In this document: positions 8,922-17,703 of the stretch, piece by piece
Position numbering within the stretch: position 1 is the first letter of the stretch
How the letters are laid out: the number at the start of each line of letters is the position of its first letter
Assembly (NCBI GenBank): GCA_964465145.1
Contig: CAYXJR010000046.1
Span: forward strand, 1 to 36,884
DNA from: JAUVKA01 sp964465145
GTDB taxonomy: Bacteria; Bacteroidota; Bacteroidia; Bacteroidales; UBA12481
Reading direction: 5' to 3'
DNA: 36,884 bases
The notes under the pieces: model-generated
Seen by the model: the letters and a program-made list of their open reading frames with translations, nothing else
Databases searched by the model: none
Told to the model about the DNA's origin: nothing
Made by a program: the position numbers and the translations under genes

Positions 8922-9509
8922 ATGAATCGATTGGTAAAAATATCCTTGCTATTTTTACTTATAATGATTGTCCCCCTGGCTGGCTACAGTCAAAAGGAGC
9001 AGACATCACGATATACCCTAAATATTGGCCTGGGGATAGAAAAGGTGGGCCTGCCATTCAGAAAAGTTATTGATTTCCCAATTCATAGCAGTTATCATCT
9101 GGGGATCGAACGAAGGTGGTCAGATTTAAGCGAAAAAAAAGCATTTCAATGTCTGGAGGTCGCCGTTTTTACGAATTCATCAGCCGGCTCGGGTTATTTG
9201 CTTCATACATCTTGCGGGACCAAAATCGATATAATAAAAGCTTTTTATTTCAGCCCTTCTGCTGGGATAGGTTTGTTGCATCTTTTCCGGCCAAAGGAGA
9301 GTTTTGTTTTGGAGAATGGAGAATCTGTTTTGTCAAAGGATCGTGGTAATTTTTATCCTGAGGTATTATTGAATCTGAAGCTCGGATATCAATTGAACAG
9401 AATGGGTTTTTTTGGTTCATACCAGACAGGCATTCAATTTGGTTATGATGATGATATCAACATGCTTCCCAGAACATTTCTTACACTTGGAGTCAGGTAT
9501 GAAATATAA
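8922..9509 (+). CDS. exported beta-barrel-like protein, function unknown
   Basis: A 195-residue protein with a type I signal peptide (about 1-23, ending AGYSQ). The mature part alternates short beta-prone strands with turns (YTLNIGLGIEKVG, SPSAGIGLLH, VLLNLKLGYQLN) and ends in FLTLGVRYEI, an aromatic/hydrophobic terminus common in small outer-membrane barrels. No enzyme motif is visible. Its stop overlaps the start of the next gene (ATG at 9499) by 11 bases, so the two are probably translated together. An outer-membrane location is inferred. Confidence 0.7.
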   Translation: MNRLVKISLLFLLIMIVPLAGYSQKEQTSRYTLNIGLGIEKVGLPFRKVIDFPIHSSYHLGIERRWSDLSEKKAFQCLEVAVFTNSSAGSGYLLHTSCGTKIDIIKAFYFSPSAGIGLLHLFRPKESFVLENGESVLSKDRGNFYPEVLLNLKLGYQLNRMGFFGSYQTGIQFGYDDDINMLPRTFLTLGVRYEI

Positions 9510-10695
9510 TTTCCCTTTGATATTATCGCTTTTTGCACTTATCGCCTGTGAGACTGAGAGTATTAATTTCCCTACAAAGGATTGCTTTTGGAGGGATATC
9601 AGCTCAAATCATCCCCATAACCTGGAATATCAGGAGGTAATCGATCAGGCTGTACTCGAAGGGATTCCTGGTATTTCCCTTCTTATCGATAAAGCCGGTG
9701 AAGATATATGGATCAGCTCATCCGGTGTGTCCCGGATTGAACAGCCACTGGCCCTGGAGCCATGCAACATAATGCCGGCAGGAAGTGTAGGAAAATTGTT
9801 TTGTGGTGCGGCAGCCATGCTGATGGTTGAAGACGGTCTGTTAGATCTTGAAAGCACTATTGACAATTACCTGCCAAAGGACTTAAAAGAACAGATCCCA
9901 AATGCTCAAACCGCCACTATTGCTCATCTACTCAGCCATACATCGGGGATTCCGGATTATGCCGACAGGTTCAGTGTTATGCTTGACATATTAAACAACA
10001 AAAACATGGATTTCAGCAGGGAGACCATTCTTGAGGATTATGTTTATGGAAAATCTCCAAAGTTTTCACCAGGACAGGAATACTCTTATTCAAACAGTAA
10101 TTATGAGATCCTAACCATTATTATGGACCAGGTATATCCAAAGGGGCATGTAGCTTACTATTCCTTCAGGTTGTTCAGTAGGCTGGGATTGAATAAAACT
10201 TTTTACAAAGATGAAACTGACTATTTCAGTTTATACGATTATGGTATGGCAAACGGGTATTTTGATCGACATAGTGATGGCAGACTGGAGAATGCTACTG
10301 ATATGTCACTTACAATTGCCAGCGGTCAAACCGGTTCAGGTGGGGTGGTTACTAATGTGGTGGATTTGCATAAATTGCTCAAATCCATCCTTGAAGCGGA
10401 TTTGATATGTCAGGAAAGTCTGGAATTAATGAAAGAATACATAAAGGAGAAAGAGGGATTCCAAACATACAAATATGGACTTGGGCTGGTTTATCGTGAC
10501 CATGAAAAATATGGTATGGCAATCGGCCACCCGGGGAGCCTACCCGGATACACAACTGAGGCATGGTATTTTCCTGATCAGGATACTTATATTATTTATC
10601 AGATCAATGCGGGGAATATCCTAAGCGGCCCGGTTCAGCGGTTGATAGATGAGGAGTTCAGGGAGGCGGTTTTAGCGGAGGTATTTGCTGAATAG
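9499..10695 (+). CDS. beta-lactamase-family serine hydrolase lipoprotein
   Basis: A 398-residue lipoprotein. The start at 9499 is chosen because it gives a clean leader with lipobox LIAC; the open frame extends upstream to 9412, but that part overlaps the previous gene in another frame. Class C beta-lactamase/S12 peptidase motifs are present: S96-V-G-K99 (SxxK, nucleophile and base), Y197-S-N199 (YxN) and GHPG (343-346), standing in for the third KTG/HxG motif. Such enzymes are D-aminopeptidases, esterases or D-Ala carboxypeptidase-like proteins; the substrate is not predictable. It overlaps the preceding barrel-like gene by 11 bases, suggesting coupled expression. Confidence 0.85.
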   Translation: MKYNFPLILSLFALIACETESINFPTKDCFWRDISSNHPHNLEYQEVIDQAVLEGIPGISLLIDKAGEDIWISSSGVSRIEQPLALEPCNIMPAGSVGKLFCGAAAMLMVEDGLLDLESTIDNYLPKDLKEQIPNAQTATIAHLLSHTSGIPDYADRFSVMLDILNNKNMDFSRETILEDYVYGKSPKFSPGQEYSYSNSNYEILTIIMDQVYPKGHVAYYSFRLFSRLGLNKTFYKDETDYFSLYDYGMANGYFDRHSDGRLENATDMSLTIASGQTGSGGVVTNVVDLHKLLKSILEADLICQESLELMKEYIKEKEGFQTYKYGLGLVYRDHEKYGMAIGHPGSLPGYTTEAWYFPDQDTYIIYQINAGNILSGPVQRLIDEEFREAVLAEVFAE

Positions 10696-10703
10696 ATGAA
10701 AAG

Positions 10704-10726
10704 ACCCGGAGCCTTAGACCCCGGGT
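10704..10726 (-). terminator. hairpin between convergent serine hydrolase genes
   Basis: A 6-base perfect stem ACCCGG/CCGGGT with an 11-base loop. Read on the minus strand the stem is followed by CTTTTC, so it suits the minus-strand hydrolase that ends at 10742. On the plus strand the downstream side is A-rich, so it is a poor terminator for the gene ending at 10695. Confidence 0.5.
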
Positions 10727-10741
10727 TAAAAAGTATAATCC

Positions 10742-12085
10742 CTACTTCACCTTTTTCCCTTCCAGTTTTGCAGGCCCCTGATAAAGGATTACGCTGACAA
10801 CTTTATCTCCTTCTTTAATGAACTCAAGCTGGGCTTCGACTACCTTTAAGAAGAACTTATTCTCTGATTCCGGGAATATTGGGTTTTTTGATTGTCCTGT
10901 AGCCTGGGCCATAAGCTGGCCGTCTTCAAGTGTGATTGAAAGGACGAATCCTGGCATCAGCTCGTAATCGCCAACAAATTGCTCCAATTGACTTTCGCTT
11001 AAAGTGATTTCTTTTTTTGCAGTGTCAACATTCAGAACCAATGCAGCCAGGCTTGCAGCCAGGGGGTCAGGAGGAAAACATGTGCAATTGGAGAAAACTG
11101 CAACAAACAAGTCATCCTCAGGAAAATACAGGTCTTTTGTCAATGAACCGTTTATCCCGCCGCCATGTTCAATTGTGGGCTTGTCGAAGCGATTGCCAAT
11201 AAACCATCCATAGCCATATCCAGTTTCTTTCCCATTATTGAGTACGTATGAAGTATGGGCCTTAGCTAAGCTTTCCTTGCTAACAACCCGATAATCAAAA
11301 ACAGCCTTATACCAAATATCCAGGTCTTCAACAGTTGACATTAATGATCCTGCCGAATAGGGTTGAGTCATACTGAGATAAGGGGCGTTGATCAATTTGC
11401 CTTCTTCCTTTTCATATCCGGATACCCTCATAGGAATAATCTCTTCAGGATGGTCATAATAAGAGTTTTTCATGCCGAGGGGCCCGAAAAAATTTGTTTC
11501 TATATATTCCTCATAGCTAATACCCGAAACCTTTTCAACGATATAACCAAGTATGAAGAATGCAGTATTGTTATAAAGGAACTTTTCACCGGGCATAAAA
11601 TCCAGTGAATCTTTTTTAAAATATTCGATTAATTCTATTGGTGTAAAATCTTTCCTTCTAACTTCCGGGGTCCAGTTTTCCATTCCGGTATAACTCTTGA
11701 TCCCGGAAGTATGGGTTAACAGATGTTCAATTGTAATTTTCTGCCCCTGTGTAGGAAAATCCGGCAGATATTTGTGCATGTCATCCTTAATACTCAGTTT
11801 ACCTTCTTCTTCCAGCTTCAGGATGGCGCAGGCAGTGAATTGTTTGGTTATCGAACCTATCCTGAAAACATGCCCCGGATCCATTTTGACATTTTGTTCC
11901 ACATTGGCCATCCCGAATCCTTTATGATAGATTATTTCTCCGTTGTGCCTGATTAAAACTGTCACTCCCGGACCATCATCGCTAATTAAAGCAGTTATGG
12001 CCGAGTCAAGCCTTTTGGTAATATCCTGGCTGAATGCGCCAAAACCGACAAGAATAATTATTGTTAGAACGGTGAGTCTTTTCAT
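10742..12085 (-). CDS. secreted beta-lactamase-family serine hydrolase
   Basis: A 447-residue protein with a signal peptide (1-20, ending GAFSQ). The start is the ATG at 12085. The longer open frame to 12151 only translates a tandem-repeat tract and is rejected. Motifs: S78-I-T-K81 (SxxK), Y171-N-N173 (YxN) and HGG in IEHGGGI as the third motif. After the catalytic domain a C-terminal beta domain of about 90 residues (LSESQLEQFVGDYEL onward) resembles the lipocalin-like DUF3471-type tail found on many S12 hydrolases. Probably a periplasmic esterase, peptidase or PBP4-like protein. It faces a second member of the same superfamily across a 46-base convergent gap. The two differ in tail and leader, so a recent tandem duplication is unlikely. 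Confidence 0.87.
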   Translation of the reverse strand: MKRLTVLTIIILVGFGAFSQDITKRLDSAITALISDDGPGVTVLIRHNGEIIYHKGFGMANVEQNVKMDPGHVFRIGSITKQFTACAILKLEEEGKLSIKDDMHKYLPDFPTQGQKITIEHLLTHTSGIKSYTGMENWTPEVRRKDFTPIELIEYFKKDSLDFMPGEKFLYNNTAFFILGYIVEKVSGISYEEYIETNFFGPLGMKNSYYDHPEEIIPMRVSGYEKEEGKLINAPYLSMTQPYSAGSLMSTVEDLDIWYKAVFDYRVVSKESLAKAHTSYVLNNGKETGYGYGWFIGNRFDKPTIEHGGGINGSLTKDLYFPEDDLFVAVFSNCTCFPPDPLAASLAALVLNVDTAKKEITLSESQLEQFVGDYELMPGFVLSITLEDGQLMAQATGQSKNPIFPESENKFFLKVVEAQLEFIKEGDKVVSVILYQGPAKLEGKKVK

Positions 12086-12150
12086 GAAGATGTAGATTTG
12101 TAGATCAGTAGATCTGAGGATCGGTAGATTAGTAGATTTGTAGATTGGCA
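12086..12150. repeat. degenerate GTAGATT tandem repeat abutting a minus-strand start
   Basis: About eight degenerate 7-9 base units (TGTAGATT, AGTAGATC, GGTAGATT, TGTAGATT) directly upstream of the ATG at 12085. They are of the same family as 689-712 and 18361-18408. Translated, they give a spurious N-terminal extension rich in STNLP and STDLQ. Confidence 0.8.
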
Positions 12151-12272
12151 TATGTGTATGACGAACTATACTATATTGAAGTTACAAACATCTATACCAT
12201 ATTGCTCTCAATTTGGGCTAAAGCCCGAAATGGGTTTGAGTGTCTGTGTGAGTGTGAGTGTAATTTTTGAAA

Positions 12273-12293
12273 CCTGCAACCTGCAACCTGCAA
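12273..12293. repeat. CCTGCAA tandem repeat, three units
   Basis: Three exact CCTGCAA copies followed by CTGATAC, 8 bases before the 3' end of the beta-helix gene. A short GTGTGAGTGTGAGT tract lies just before it (about 12246-12260). Same unit family as 8796-8844. Confidence 0.85.
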
Positions 12294-12301
12294 CTGATAC
12301 T

Positions 12302-14194
12302 TTAGTGCTTTGAATCAATAAATTCATTATTGATCATCGTAAAAGCAATGATAGTATCAGGATACCCCCATTCTTTTGGCCATCCCGGATTGGGCCAAAC
12401 AATCGTGCTGTCTTTGTTGGCGAAAATCATTGCTCCATAGGGTGGTGTATGACTGATGGCCGGCAATTCCCCGGGTTCAAACTTATTGTTTCGAAGATCA
12501 ACTCCTGCTGCCCGGTGCCCCCTGATACAGGTATGCGACACTCTGTAAATATAATTACCCTCAACCAGATAGCCTTTCGAACCTTCATCAATGAACATGC
12601 CGTTATTGGGCGAAGCATGGTTAAGCTCAGAGCGCATTATGTCATGAATTTCATTATCCCGGATCAGGGATCCCGGCTGATATCCGAGGGTGTAAATTCC
12701 CCCGCCGTCGCCTAGCATTTTCATCACATCATAAATATGATTGCCAACAATTTTATTTTCCCTCGAAGAGCTTGGAATAGGATTCCATTGCCAGCCGATG
12801 GATATGCCAGTATATGGCAGATTATAAACTTCATTCCCTGAAATCTCGCACATGGCGGCAAATCCCTGCCATATCCCCACGGCCGACTGGTAGTGCTGCC
12901 CCGCCTCGTAGAGTTCACAATCTAAAACCAGCACTTTGGTAACCAAAACGGCCGTATCCTCCTTTGGATCAAAGGCCGTTCCAATCATTATACCATTACC
13001 TCCGATATCAAATAACTTACTGTCCTTCAGAAGGATATTATGTGAGCCTCCGGTAAAGTAAATTCCGTTTGCACCAGTGTGTGCTATTTCGCAGGATGAA
13101 AATGAGCAATTATCAGCCCACTCCGTTTTTATAGCTTCTTCGATGAGGGCTTTTTCAACTGGTATTCCGGTCCCTTTGGAATAGTAAAAACATGCCTGCC
13201 TTCCATCATGGCCGAAATCGGGCAATACATATGCAGCATAATGGAATTTTATCCCTTTAAAATGTAGGTTTTGAATCCTGTGTTCCCTGCTGCCTTTTAA
13301 ATGAATCAAAGTTTTATGTTGCGGGATCACGGCCTGGAATGAATTAATATCCTGCAGCTTACTAGGCGAATACAAGATTGAATTGGAGGAAGGATTATAT
13401 GCCCACTCACCGGGCTGGTCAATAAATGCAGTGTTTCCCTCCAGATAACAGGTAAAACGGTTGGCATAGGGTGCTAGTAGTCCATTATAATTGCCGTCAA
13501 AAAAAACGAGTGGGGGTTTGAGATTCAGAACACCTGAAACTGTATCAACCCGATCGACCTGTTTCCTCAGGGTTGCCCAATCTTTGAAGATTATAATCTC
13601 AAAATCTTCTTTTAATTGCATTTTCTTCAGGCGTCCATCATCTTTTAATTTTATCCCCAGATGATTAATAACTTCATTTTGCTGATCATAATCACTATCA
13701 ACACTATCGAGATACCATCTTGAGACAGGATCATTTTCGTTTGGTATTCTTGCCCTGACAGCTCTGTTCCCATCGATATACAATTGCTCAATAGGGTAAT
13801 CTCCATTCACCTTCGCTTCCCAGAGACCATCATCCCGGATAGTCCAATTTGATATGACTGATCCGCCTGAAAAAATAACTTCATCATCTTTATATGCTTC
13901 ATAGATAATCTGTTGTGAGTCATAGCCTCCATCCTGAGAATTGAATTCCAGGGTTTCTGAAAGTTTATATGTTCCTTCCCTAAATAATATGCGAATATTC
14001 TTTTCTGGATTTTCTATAATAAGTTCTGCAGCTTTTTCCTTAGCTGCGTCCGGGGTTAACAATGGTTTTGTTCGAGAACCTGTTTGTTCATTATTTCCAT
14101 CCGGAGAAACATATATTCTCAGTTCCGGAGTACGATTGCAAGCAAAAATGATCAGCATTACGCTAAGAAGAAGGGGGCCTTTTAGTTTTCTCAT
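12302..14194 (-). CDS. right-handed beta-helix lipoprotein, GH141-like
   Basis: A 630-residue lipoprotein with leader ending IIFAC (C19). It opens with IYVSPDGNNEQTGS, the lead typical of parallel beta-helix polysaccharide-active enzymes, then FREGTYKLSETLEF and VIFSGGSVISNW. Residues about 300-600 hold beta-helix rungs (NGIYFTGGSHNILLKDS, GNGIMIG, GISIGWQWNP, GGGIYTLGYQPGS). The overall pattern is closest to what I know of GH141 (alpha-L-fucosidase/xylanase family), though related beta-helix families cannot be excluded by eye. It likely acts on an exported or surface-bound glycan. It has the same strand as the GH172/esterase pair upstream, but 177 bases separate them, so it may be transcribed separately. 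Confidence 0.75.
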   Translation of the reverse strand: MRKLKGPLLLSVMLIIFACNRTPELRIYVSPDGNNEQTGSRTKPLLTPDAAKEKAAELIIENPEKNIRILFREGTYKLSETLEFNSQDGGYDSQQIIYEAYKDDEVIFSGGSVISNWTIRDDGLWEAKVNGDYPIEQLYIDGNRAVRARIPNENDPVSRWYLDSVDSDYDQQNEVINHLGIKLKDDGRLKKMQLKEDFEIIIFKDWATLRKQVDRVDTVSGVLNLKPPLVFFDGNYNGLLAPYANRFTCYLEGNTAFIDQPGEWAYNPSSNSILYSPSKLQDINSFQAVIPQHKTLIHLKGSREHRIQNLHFKGIKFHYAAYVLPDFGHDGRQACFYYSKGTGIPVEKALIEEAIKTEWADNCSFSSCEIAHTGANGIYFTGGSHNILLKDSKLFDIGGNGIMIGTAFDPKEDTAVLVTKVLVLDCELYEAGQHYQSAVGIWQGFAAMCEISGNEVYNLPYTGISIGWQWNPIPSSSRENKIVGNHIYDVMKMLGDGGGIYTLGYQPGSLIRDNEIHDIMRSELNHASPNNGMFIDEGSKGYLVEGNYIYRVSHTCIRGHRAAGVDLRNNKFEPGELPAISHTPPYGAMIFANKDSTIVWPNPGWPKEWGYPDTIIAFTMINNEFIDSKH

Positions 14195-14249
14195 TTTATT
14201 GTTTTTCTAAAGGTAGGAAATATTGCAAAACCTGGCTTGAAGCAATTTT

Positions 14250-14330
14250 TCACCACGAAGGAAACACAAAGGATTTCACAAAGGCGCTCTAAGGGCTTAT
14301 CTTTTCCTTGTGAAACCCGAGTGAAAAGGA
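14250..14330. repeat. interspersed 'ACCACGAAGG..CACAAAGG' sequence
   Basis: The tract CACCACGAAGGAAACACAAA, then GGATTTCACAAAGG, is followed after about 25 bases by CCTTGTGAAA, a near inverted copy of TTTCACAAAGG, allowing a long hairpin. I recognise the ACCACGAAGG..CACAAAGG phrase as a recurrent intergenic sequence in environmental Bacteroidota and related genomes. Small open frames here (with VKN/LCVSF) are translations of the repeat, not genes. Confidence 0.55.
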
Positions 14331-14371
14331 TTATATCCAAACCAATATTAAGTTGATTTCGTGTATTTCTT

Positions 14372-15985
14372 CTATTCATAAAGTTTAGGATTTGTTTTCC
14401 AGTCATTTTCCTGATCAAACGCAAAGCCTGTTACCCTGGGCCTTCTTTCCCGCAGTCGAACTGATTCGATCCCCAGCATTTTTCCTATTGAGAAATGATC
14501 CTTACCTACCAGTCGCAGTTCGAGAGTATAATTACCCGGGTCGGGCCAGAAATCCAGCAGGTGGTGTTCCCATTCCTGGACTTTTTCATTGTAGAGGTTC
14601 ATGGGGCGTCCAACCTTTATCCCGTTCAGATAGGCCTGCCAGATACCGTAGTCCGGGGCTTTGGTTACCGCCAATAGGAGCCTGGTGGGCTTCTTTTCTA
14701 CGACTATAAAAGGAAAACTGATCTTAGCGAGATCGCTGGTGGGAGTAAAAGTGAGCTGGCCGTTCATATAATGATCGAGGTTTTCCTGGACCTCAGCATT
14801 GCCATAGCTGTATGATTGTGCAGCAACTGTTCCAGTGGCCATAAACACTTGGTCAAGTGAAGGCAAAATCCTTTCATCAGCAGTTGGGATTGGCTGGTAA
14901 AAGGTTGGTATACCCGTTTGGTACCAGTAAGCTACTGAGGCAAAATCATCCTCCCTTTCATTCCAGCTGTGAGCACGGCGCTCTTTGTTCTCATCGGGCG
15001 ATATCCATCCATAATGCTCAATTGTTACCTTTATTTTCTTATCGAATACTATAGGATCGGCTATGTGCCAACGAAAAGCTGAAGTGTGTCCGCCTACAAT
15101 ACCCCACTGGTCGAAATATACGGTTCCAAAATATGGAGTATTTACCCCCGATTGTAATCCCCAGGCCGAAAGGAAATAATCCTCAGTTCCTGTCCCCCAG
15201 ATAGATGGTTCTTCTTCACCATCGATATATATCTTTTCATCGCCCTCACCGAACCAGGATGGGCTGCGGGTGCGGACTGCCAGGACGGTACCGACATAAT
15301 GGCCTTTGCCTTCTGTTTCAAGTATCAGGTAATCATCTCCGGGTTTGGTAGGGTATTCCTGATTGTACCGGGCATAAAAATAAGGAGTTTCCTCTGGCAG
15401 TTTATTTTTCTTTATCCAGTCGATATTATAATATAAAAGATTGATATTCTTTTCCTTACTCTGGTTGACCACTTCGATGCGGATGGATTTTTGGAAAGGG
15501 ATGGGCCAAAATGAGTTATATGAGTCGGCATCTTCCACCACCACTGGTATACTGATCACTTCGCTCCTTTTACCAAAACAGTTGGCAAAGAAATCACCAA
15601 AGGGTACTTCTACCCCGGGTTGTTCTCTTCCGTCGTATAAGATTCTAATCAGCATTTCCTGGTGTGTGGCAGATCCGTTGGTAGCCCATGGATGGCGGCC
15701 CGGCCCCAGGAAGGTAAACCACATATGGGTGACCACACCTGGTCCCTCAGCCTCCAGTACTACTTTGGTTTCCCCGGGCATTACGCGGGAATTGTCGGCA
15801 TTATGGGGAATAGGTTTGCCATTCTCATCTGTTTTTGTCGAGGTTGCGCGGATACTCCTCCCGTCAATGGGTTTGATGAGGTCGGATAGCATGGCCCCTC
15901 CTACTACATCGGAGTTTTTATCCTGACAGGAATTATTCAGGAAGGCCATGGATATGGCGATTGTTAAAATGATCAGCTTCTTCAT
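14372..15985 (-). CDS. GH172 (DUF2961) glycoside hydrolase lipoprotein
   Basis: A 537-residue lipoprotein (leader ends FLNNSC, C20, followed by QDKNSD). The catalytic DUF2961 region covers about 30-370: IRATSTKTDENGKP, GPGVVTHMWFTF, VPFGDFFANCFG, then GEGDEK (E247) and GTGTEDYF (E268). The 21-residue spacing of these two glutamates equals that of the catalytic pair I recall for the bifidobacterial GH172 alpha-fructofuranosidase, so the active site looks intact. GH172 members cleave or form alpha-D-fructofuranosidic or D-arabinofuranosidic bonds. A C-terminal beta domain of about 150 residues follows. Its ATG overlaps the stop of the upstream esterase by 4 bases (ATGA), showing translational coupling. 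Confidence 0.87.
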   Translation of the reverse strand: MKKLIILTIAISMAFLNNSCQDKNSDVVGGAMLSDLIKPIDGRSIRATSTKTDENGKPIPHNADNSRVMPGETKVVLEAEGPGVVTHMWFTFLGPGRHPWATNGSATHQEMLIRILYDGREQPGVEVPFGDFFANCFGKRSEVISIPVVVEDADSYNSFWPIPFQKSIRIEVVNQSKEKNINLLYYNIDWIKKNKLPEETPYFYARYNQEYPTKPGDDYLILETEGKGHYVGTVLAVRTRSPSWFGEGDEKIYIDGEEEPSIWGTGTEDYFLSAWGLQSGVNTPYFGTVYFDQWGIVGGHTSAFRWHIADPIVFDKKIKVTIEHYGWISPDENKERRAHSWNEREDDFASVAYWYQTGIPTFYQPIPTADERILPSLDQVFMATGTVAAQSYSYGNAEVQENLDHYMNGQLTFTPTSDLAKISFPFIVVEKKPTRLLLAVTKAPDYGIWQAYLNGIKVGRPMNLYNEKVQEWEHHLLDFWPDPGNYTLELRLVGKDHFSIGKMLGIESVRLRERRPRVTGFAFDQENDWKTNPKLYE

Positions 15986-16971
15986 ATTGTTTCAATTGGT
16001 TTAAGTTGTTTTTTAAAGAACTTCATCAGGCTGGGGATATCAACAACATGGCCCTCTTCATGGACAAGAAGCTGAACATTCCCAGGCTGGCCCATATCCT
16101 TGTATATGGGTTCTATCTCCTTCAATGCTTCCCTGGCCAGGGGAACATAAAACTGGCTTGGAGGTTCTTTCAAACCATTCTGACAAATCAGGGGACGAGG
16201 GGCCGTCAAGGCATAGATATCAGCATAATCGACCAAAGTTCTAAGACCGGGAAATTTCCAGCACATGCAATGGTCCTGCTCCATATGATCCATGTTTGTC
16301 AGGAAGCCGGCACTGACCGTTGCCTTAATTCTCGTATCCATACCCCCCAGCCACATTGCCATTTCTCCTCCAAGAGAAAGGCCGGCACAACCTATGCGGT
16401 TATTATCGACCTCTTTAAGAGATTCCAGGTAGTCGACACAGCGCATCAGGTCCCAGAGCCTTTCACCCATCAGTATCATCCCTTCTTCATAAACCTCATG
16501 CTGGCTAACAAATCCAGCGATAGTAACATAATTGTCGGAGGCCAATTCATCAGCAAATCCATAATAAGGGGAGTCTTTATCATACACAGTAAGGCTCTGT
16601 CCACCATGACCATGAATACAAACAACAGCCGGCCAGGGTGCGCTGGATTTATTTGGGATGGTGACAAAAACCCTGATCCGACGCCCGGGAGTGGAGTTGA
16701 TCTCTATCTCTTTTAAAAAATATGCCCCCTTGTCTTCTGTGTGTATTTCTTTAGAGTTCAACGGGTTGTCAGTTTTGCTGGCTATCAGGTCATCCAGTTT
16801 CAGGAGGCCGAATAGCTTTGACCGCACTTCTTCCTGCCATTGAATGGCAGCTTCCGGGGAACGGCTGGAATACTTCATGGTTCGCAATGTGTCTTCAATG
16901 CCCAAAGCATCGCAGGCAAAAAATACAATTATTCCAAGCAGTCCGATTTTGATTACGTATCCGTTATTCAA
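15982..16971 (-). CDS. exported alpha/beta-hydrolase (acetyl-xylan-esterase/dienelactone-hydrolase type)
   Basis: A 329-residue protein with an N-terminal hydrophobic leader (about 6-20, FFAC at 17-20; type I or lipoprotein export is unclear). The alpha/beta-hydrolase fold is shown by VVCIHGHGG (oxyanion region, about 117-124), nucleophile elbow G197-L-S199-L-G201, and catalytic H308 in EEGHVV; the Asp is probably in the LTAPRPL region. The family includes acetyl esterases and prolyl-oligopeptidase-like enzymes. It overlaps the GH172 gene by 4 bases (ATGA), so it is first gene of a two-gene unit. This supports removal of ester groups from the sugar that GH172 then cleaves (inference). Confidence 0.85.
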   Translation of the reverse strand: MNNGYVIKIGLLGIIVFFACDALGIEDTLRTMKYSSRSPEAAIQWQEEVRSKLFGLLKLDDLIASKTDNPLNSKEIHTEDKGAYFLKEIEINSTPGRRIRVFVTIPNKSSAPWPAVVCIHGHGGQSLTVYDKDSPYYGFADELASDNYVTIAGFVSQHEVYEEGMILMGERLWDLMRCVDYLESLKEVDNNRIGCAGLSLGGEMAMWLGGMDTRIKATVSAGFLTNMDHMEQDHCMCWKFPGLRTLVDYADIYALTAPRPLICQNGLKEPPSQFYVPLAREALKEIEPIYKDMGQPGNVQLLVHEEGHVVDIPSLMKFFKKQLKPIETI

Positions 16972-17383
16972 GGGTTGAGTTTTATTTGATTAGAGATAAT
17001 TTATATAATTCACCAAGTTAAGGTGTAAAACTCTTTAAAAAAACAGATATTTTGGAAAAATTTGCCAAAACAGCAATGCCCTGCAAAGGTGCGGGACAAG
17101 AAAAAGGTTACGAAAGGTTACGAAAGGTTACAACAGGTTACAACGGGTCACTGAATAACTGAATCACGGTCATCGAGTTACTCACTCGTCACTCGTCACT
17201 CGTCACCTCTTTCCCAAAGGCTTCAAATTCTTTAATAAGGGATTCCTAATATTCAATCATACTTGCCTGAATAATAGTGAGCTCCTGTTTTTATTGTTAA
17301 GTTCAAAATACAAGGATCTTAGGATCAATATGATTATTAAAATAATTGATTAAATTACTTCAGAATAATAATTTCTTAAATAT
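16972..17383. other. 412-base divergent intergenic region
   Basis: No open frame with coding character. It lies between divergently transcribed genes, so promoters for both sides are expected. I find no full TTTG-N20-TAnnTTTG match. It contains the tandem repeats at 17106-17204 and otherwise AT-rich sequence. Confidence 0.7.
17106..17204. repeat. GGTTACGAAA (10-base) and ACTCGTC (7-base) tandem repeats
   Basis: Four 10-base units (GGTTACGAAA twice, GGTTACAACA, GGTTACAACG) at 17106-17145, then a degenerate CACTGAATAACTGAATCAC stretch, and three exact ACTCGTC units at 17184-17204. The second part is the reverse-complement relative of the GAGTAAC block at 724-767. Confidence 0.88.
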
Positions 17384-17623
17384 ATGGCACAACGGAATAA
17401 GCTTATCAGGGTATTTGTCGGCACTGAAGATACTTGTCTGGCTCTTTTAGAGGAACTCGAAAAAGCTGGGGTAATGGGGATGATTAGAAATGAATTCCAA
17501 TCTGCAATATCTGCAGGCTTTTGCGATGAATCCCCGTCTGCATTAGATTTGTACATCCAGGAATCCAGTTTGGATATCGCAAAACAAATTATTGAAGACT
17601 TTATCAGAGATAATACGGTGTAG
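17384..17623 (+). CDS. small DUF2007-like protein
   Basis: A 79-residue cytoplasmic protein. The pattern IRVFVGTEDTCLALLEELEKAGV, an acidic ALDLYIQESSLDIAKQIIEDF second half and the overall length resemble the DUF2007 'putative signal transducing protein' family, a small alpha/beta domain with no established role. No catalytic residues are apparent. It stands alone: divergent repeats lie upstream and another tandem repeat follows the TAG. Confidence 0.7.
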   Translation: MAQRNKLIRVFVGTEDTCLALLEELEKAGVMGMIRNEFQSAISAGFCDESPSALDLYIQESSLDIAKQIIEDFIRDNTV

Positions 17624-17625
17624 GG

Positions 17626-17652
17626 GATATAAGATATAAGATAAAAGATATT
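17626..17652. repeat. GATATAA tandem repeat
   Basis: Two exact GATATAA units, then GATAAAA and GATATT, starting 2 bases after the stop codon of the small DUF2007-like gene. Confidence 0.7.
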
Positions 17653-17703
17653 CAACTTACTATCCACCTTTTATGGATTAATATTGCATTAAAATTCAAT
17701 CAT

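Noticed and set aside
9412..9498. Upstream start for the plus-strand serine hydrolase
   Set aside because: It would overlap the preceding barrel-like gene by 98 bases in another frame, and hides the lipoprotein leader that begins at 9499.
12086..12151. N-terminal extension of the minus-strand serine hydrolase (frame open to 12151)
   Set aside because: It only translates a GTAGATT-type tandem repeat; the ATG at 12085 begins a normal signal peptide.
14191..14424. 77-residue minus-strand open frame
   Set aside because: It translates the ACCACGAAGG..CACAAAGG repeat and overlaps the start of two real genes.
16006..16716. 236-residue plus-strand open frame
   Set aside because: Antisense to the esterase, whose active-site motifs and coupling to GH172 make the minus-strand gene the real one.
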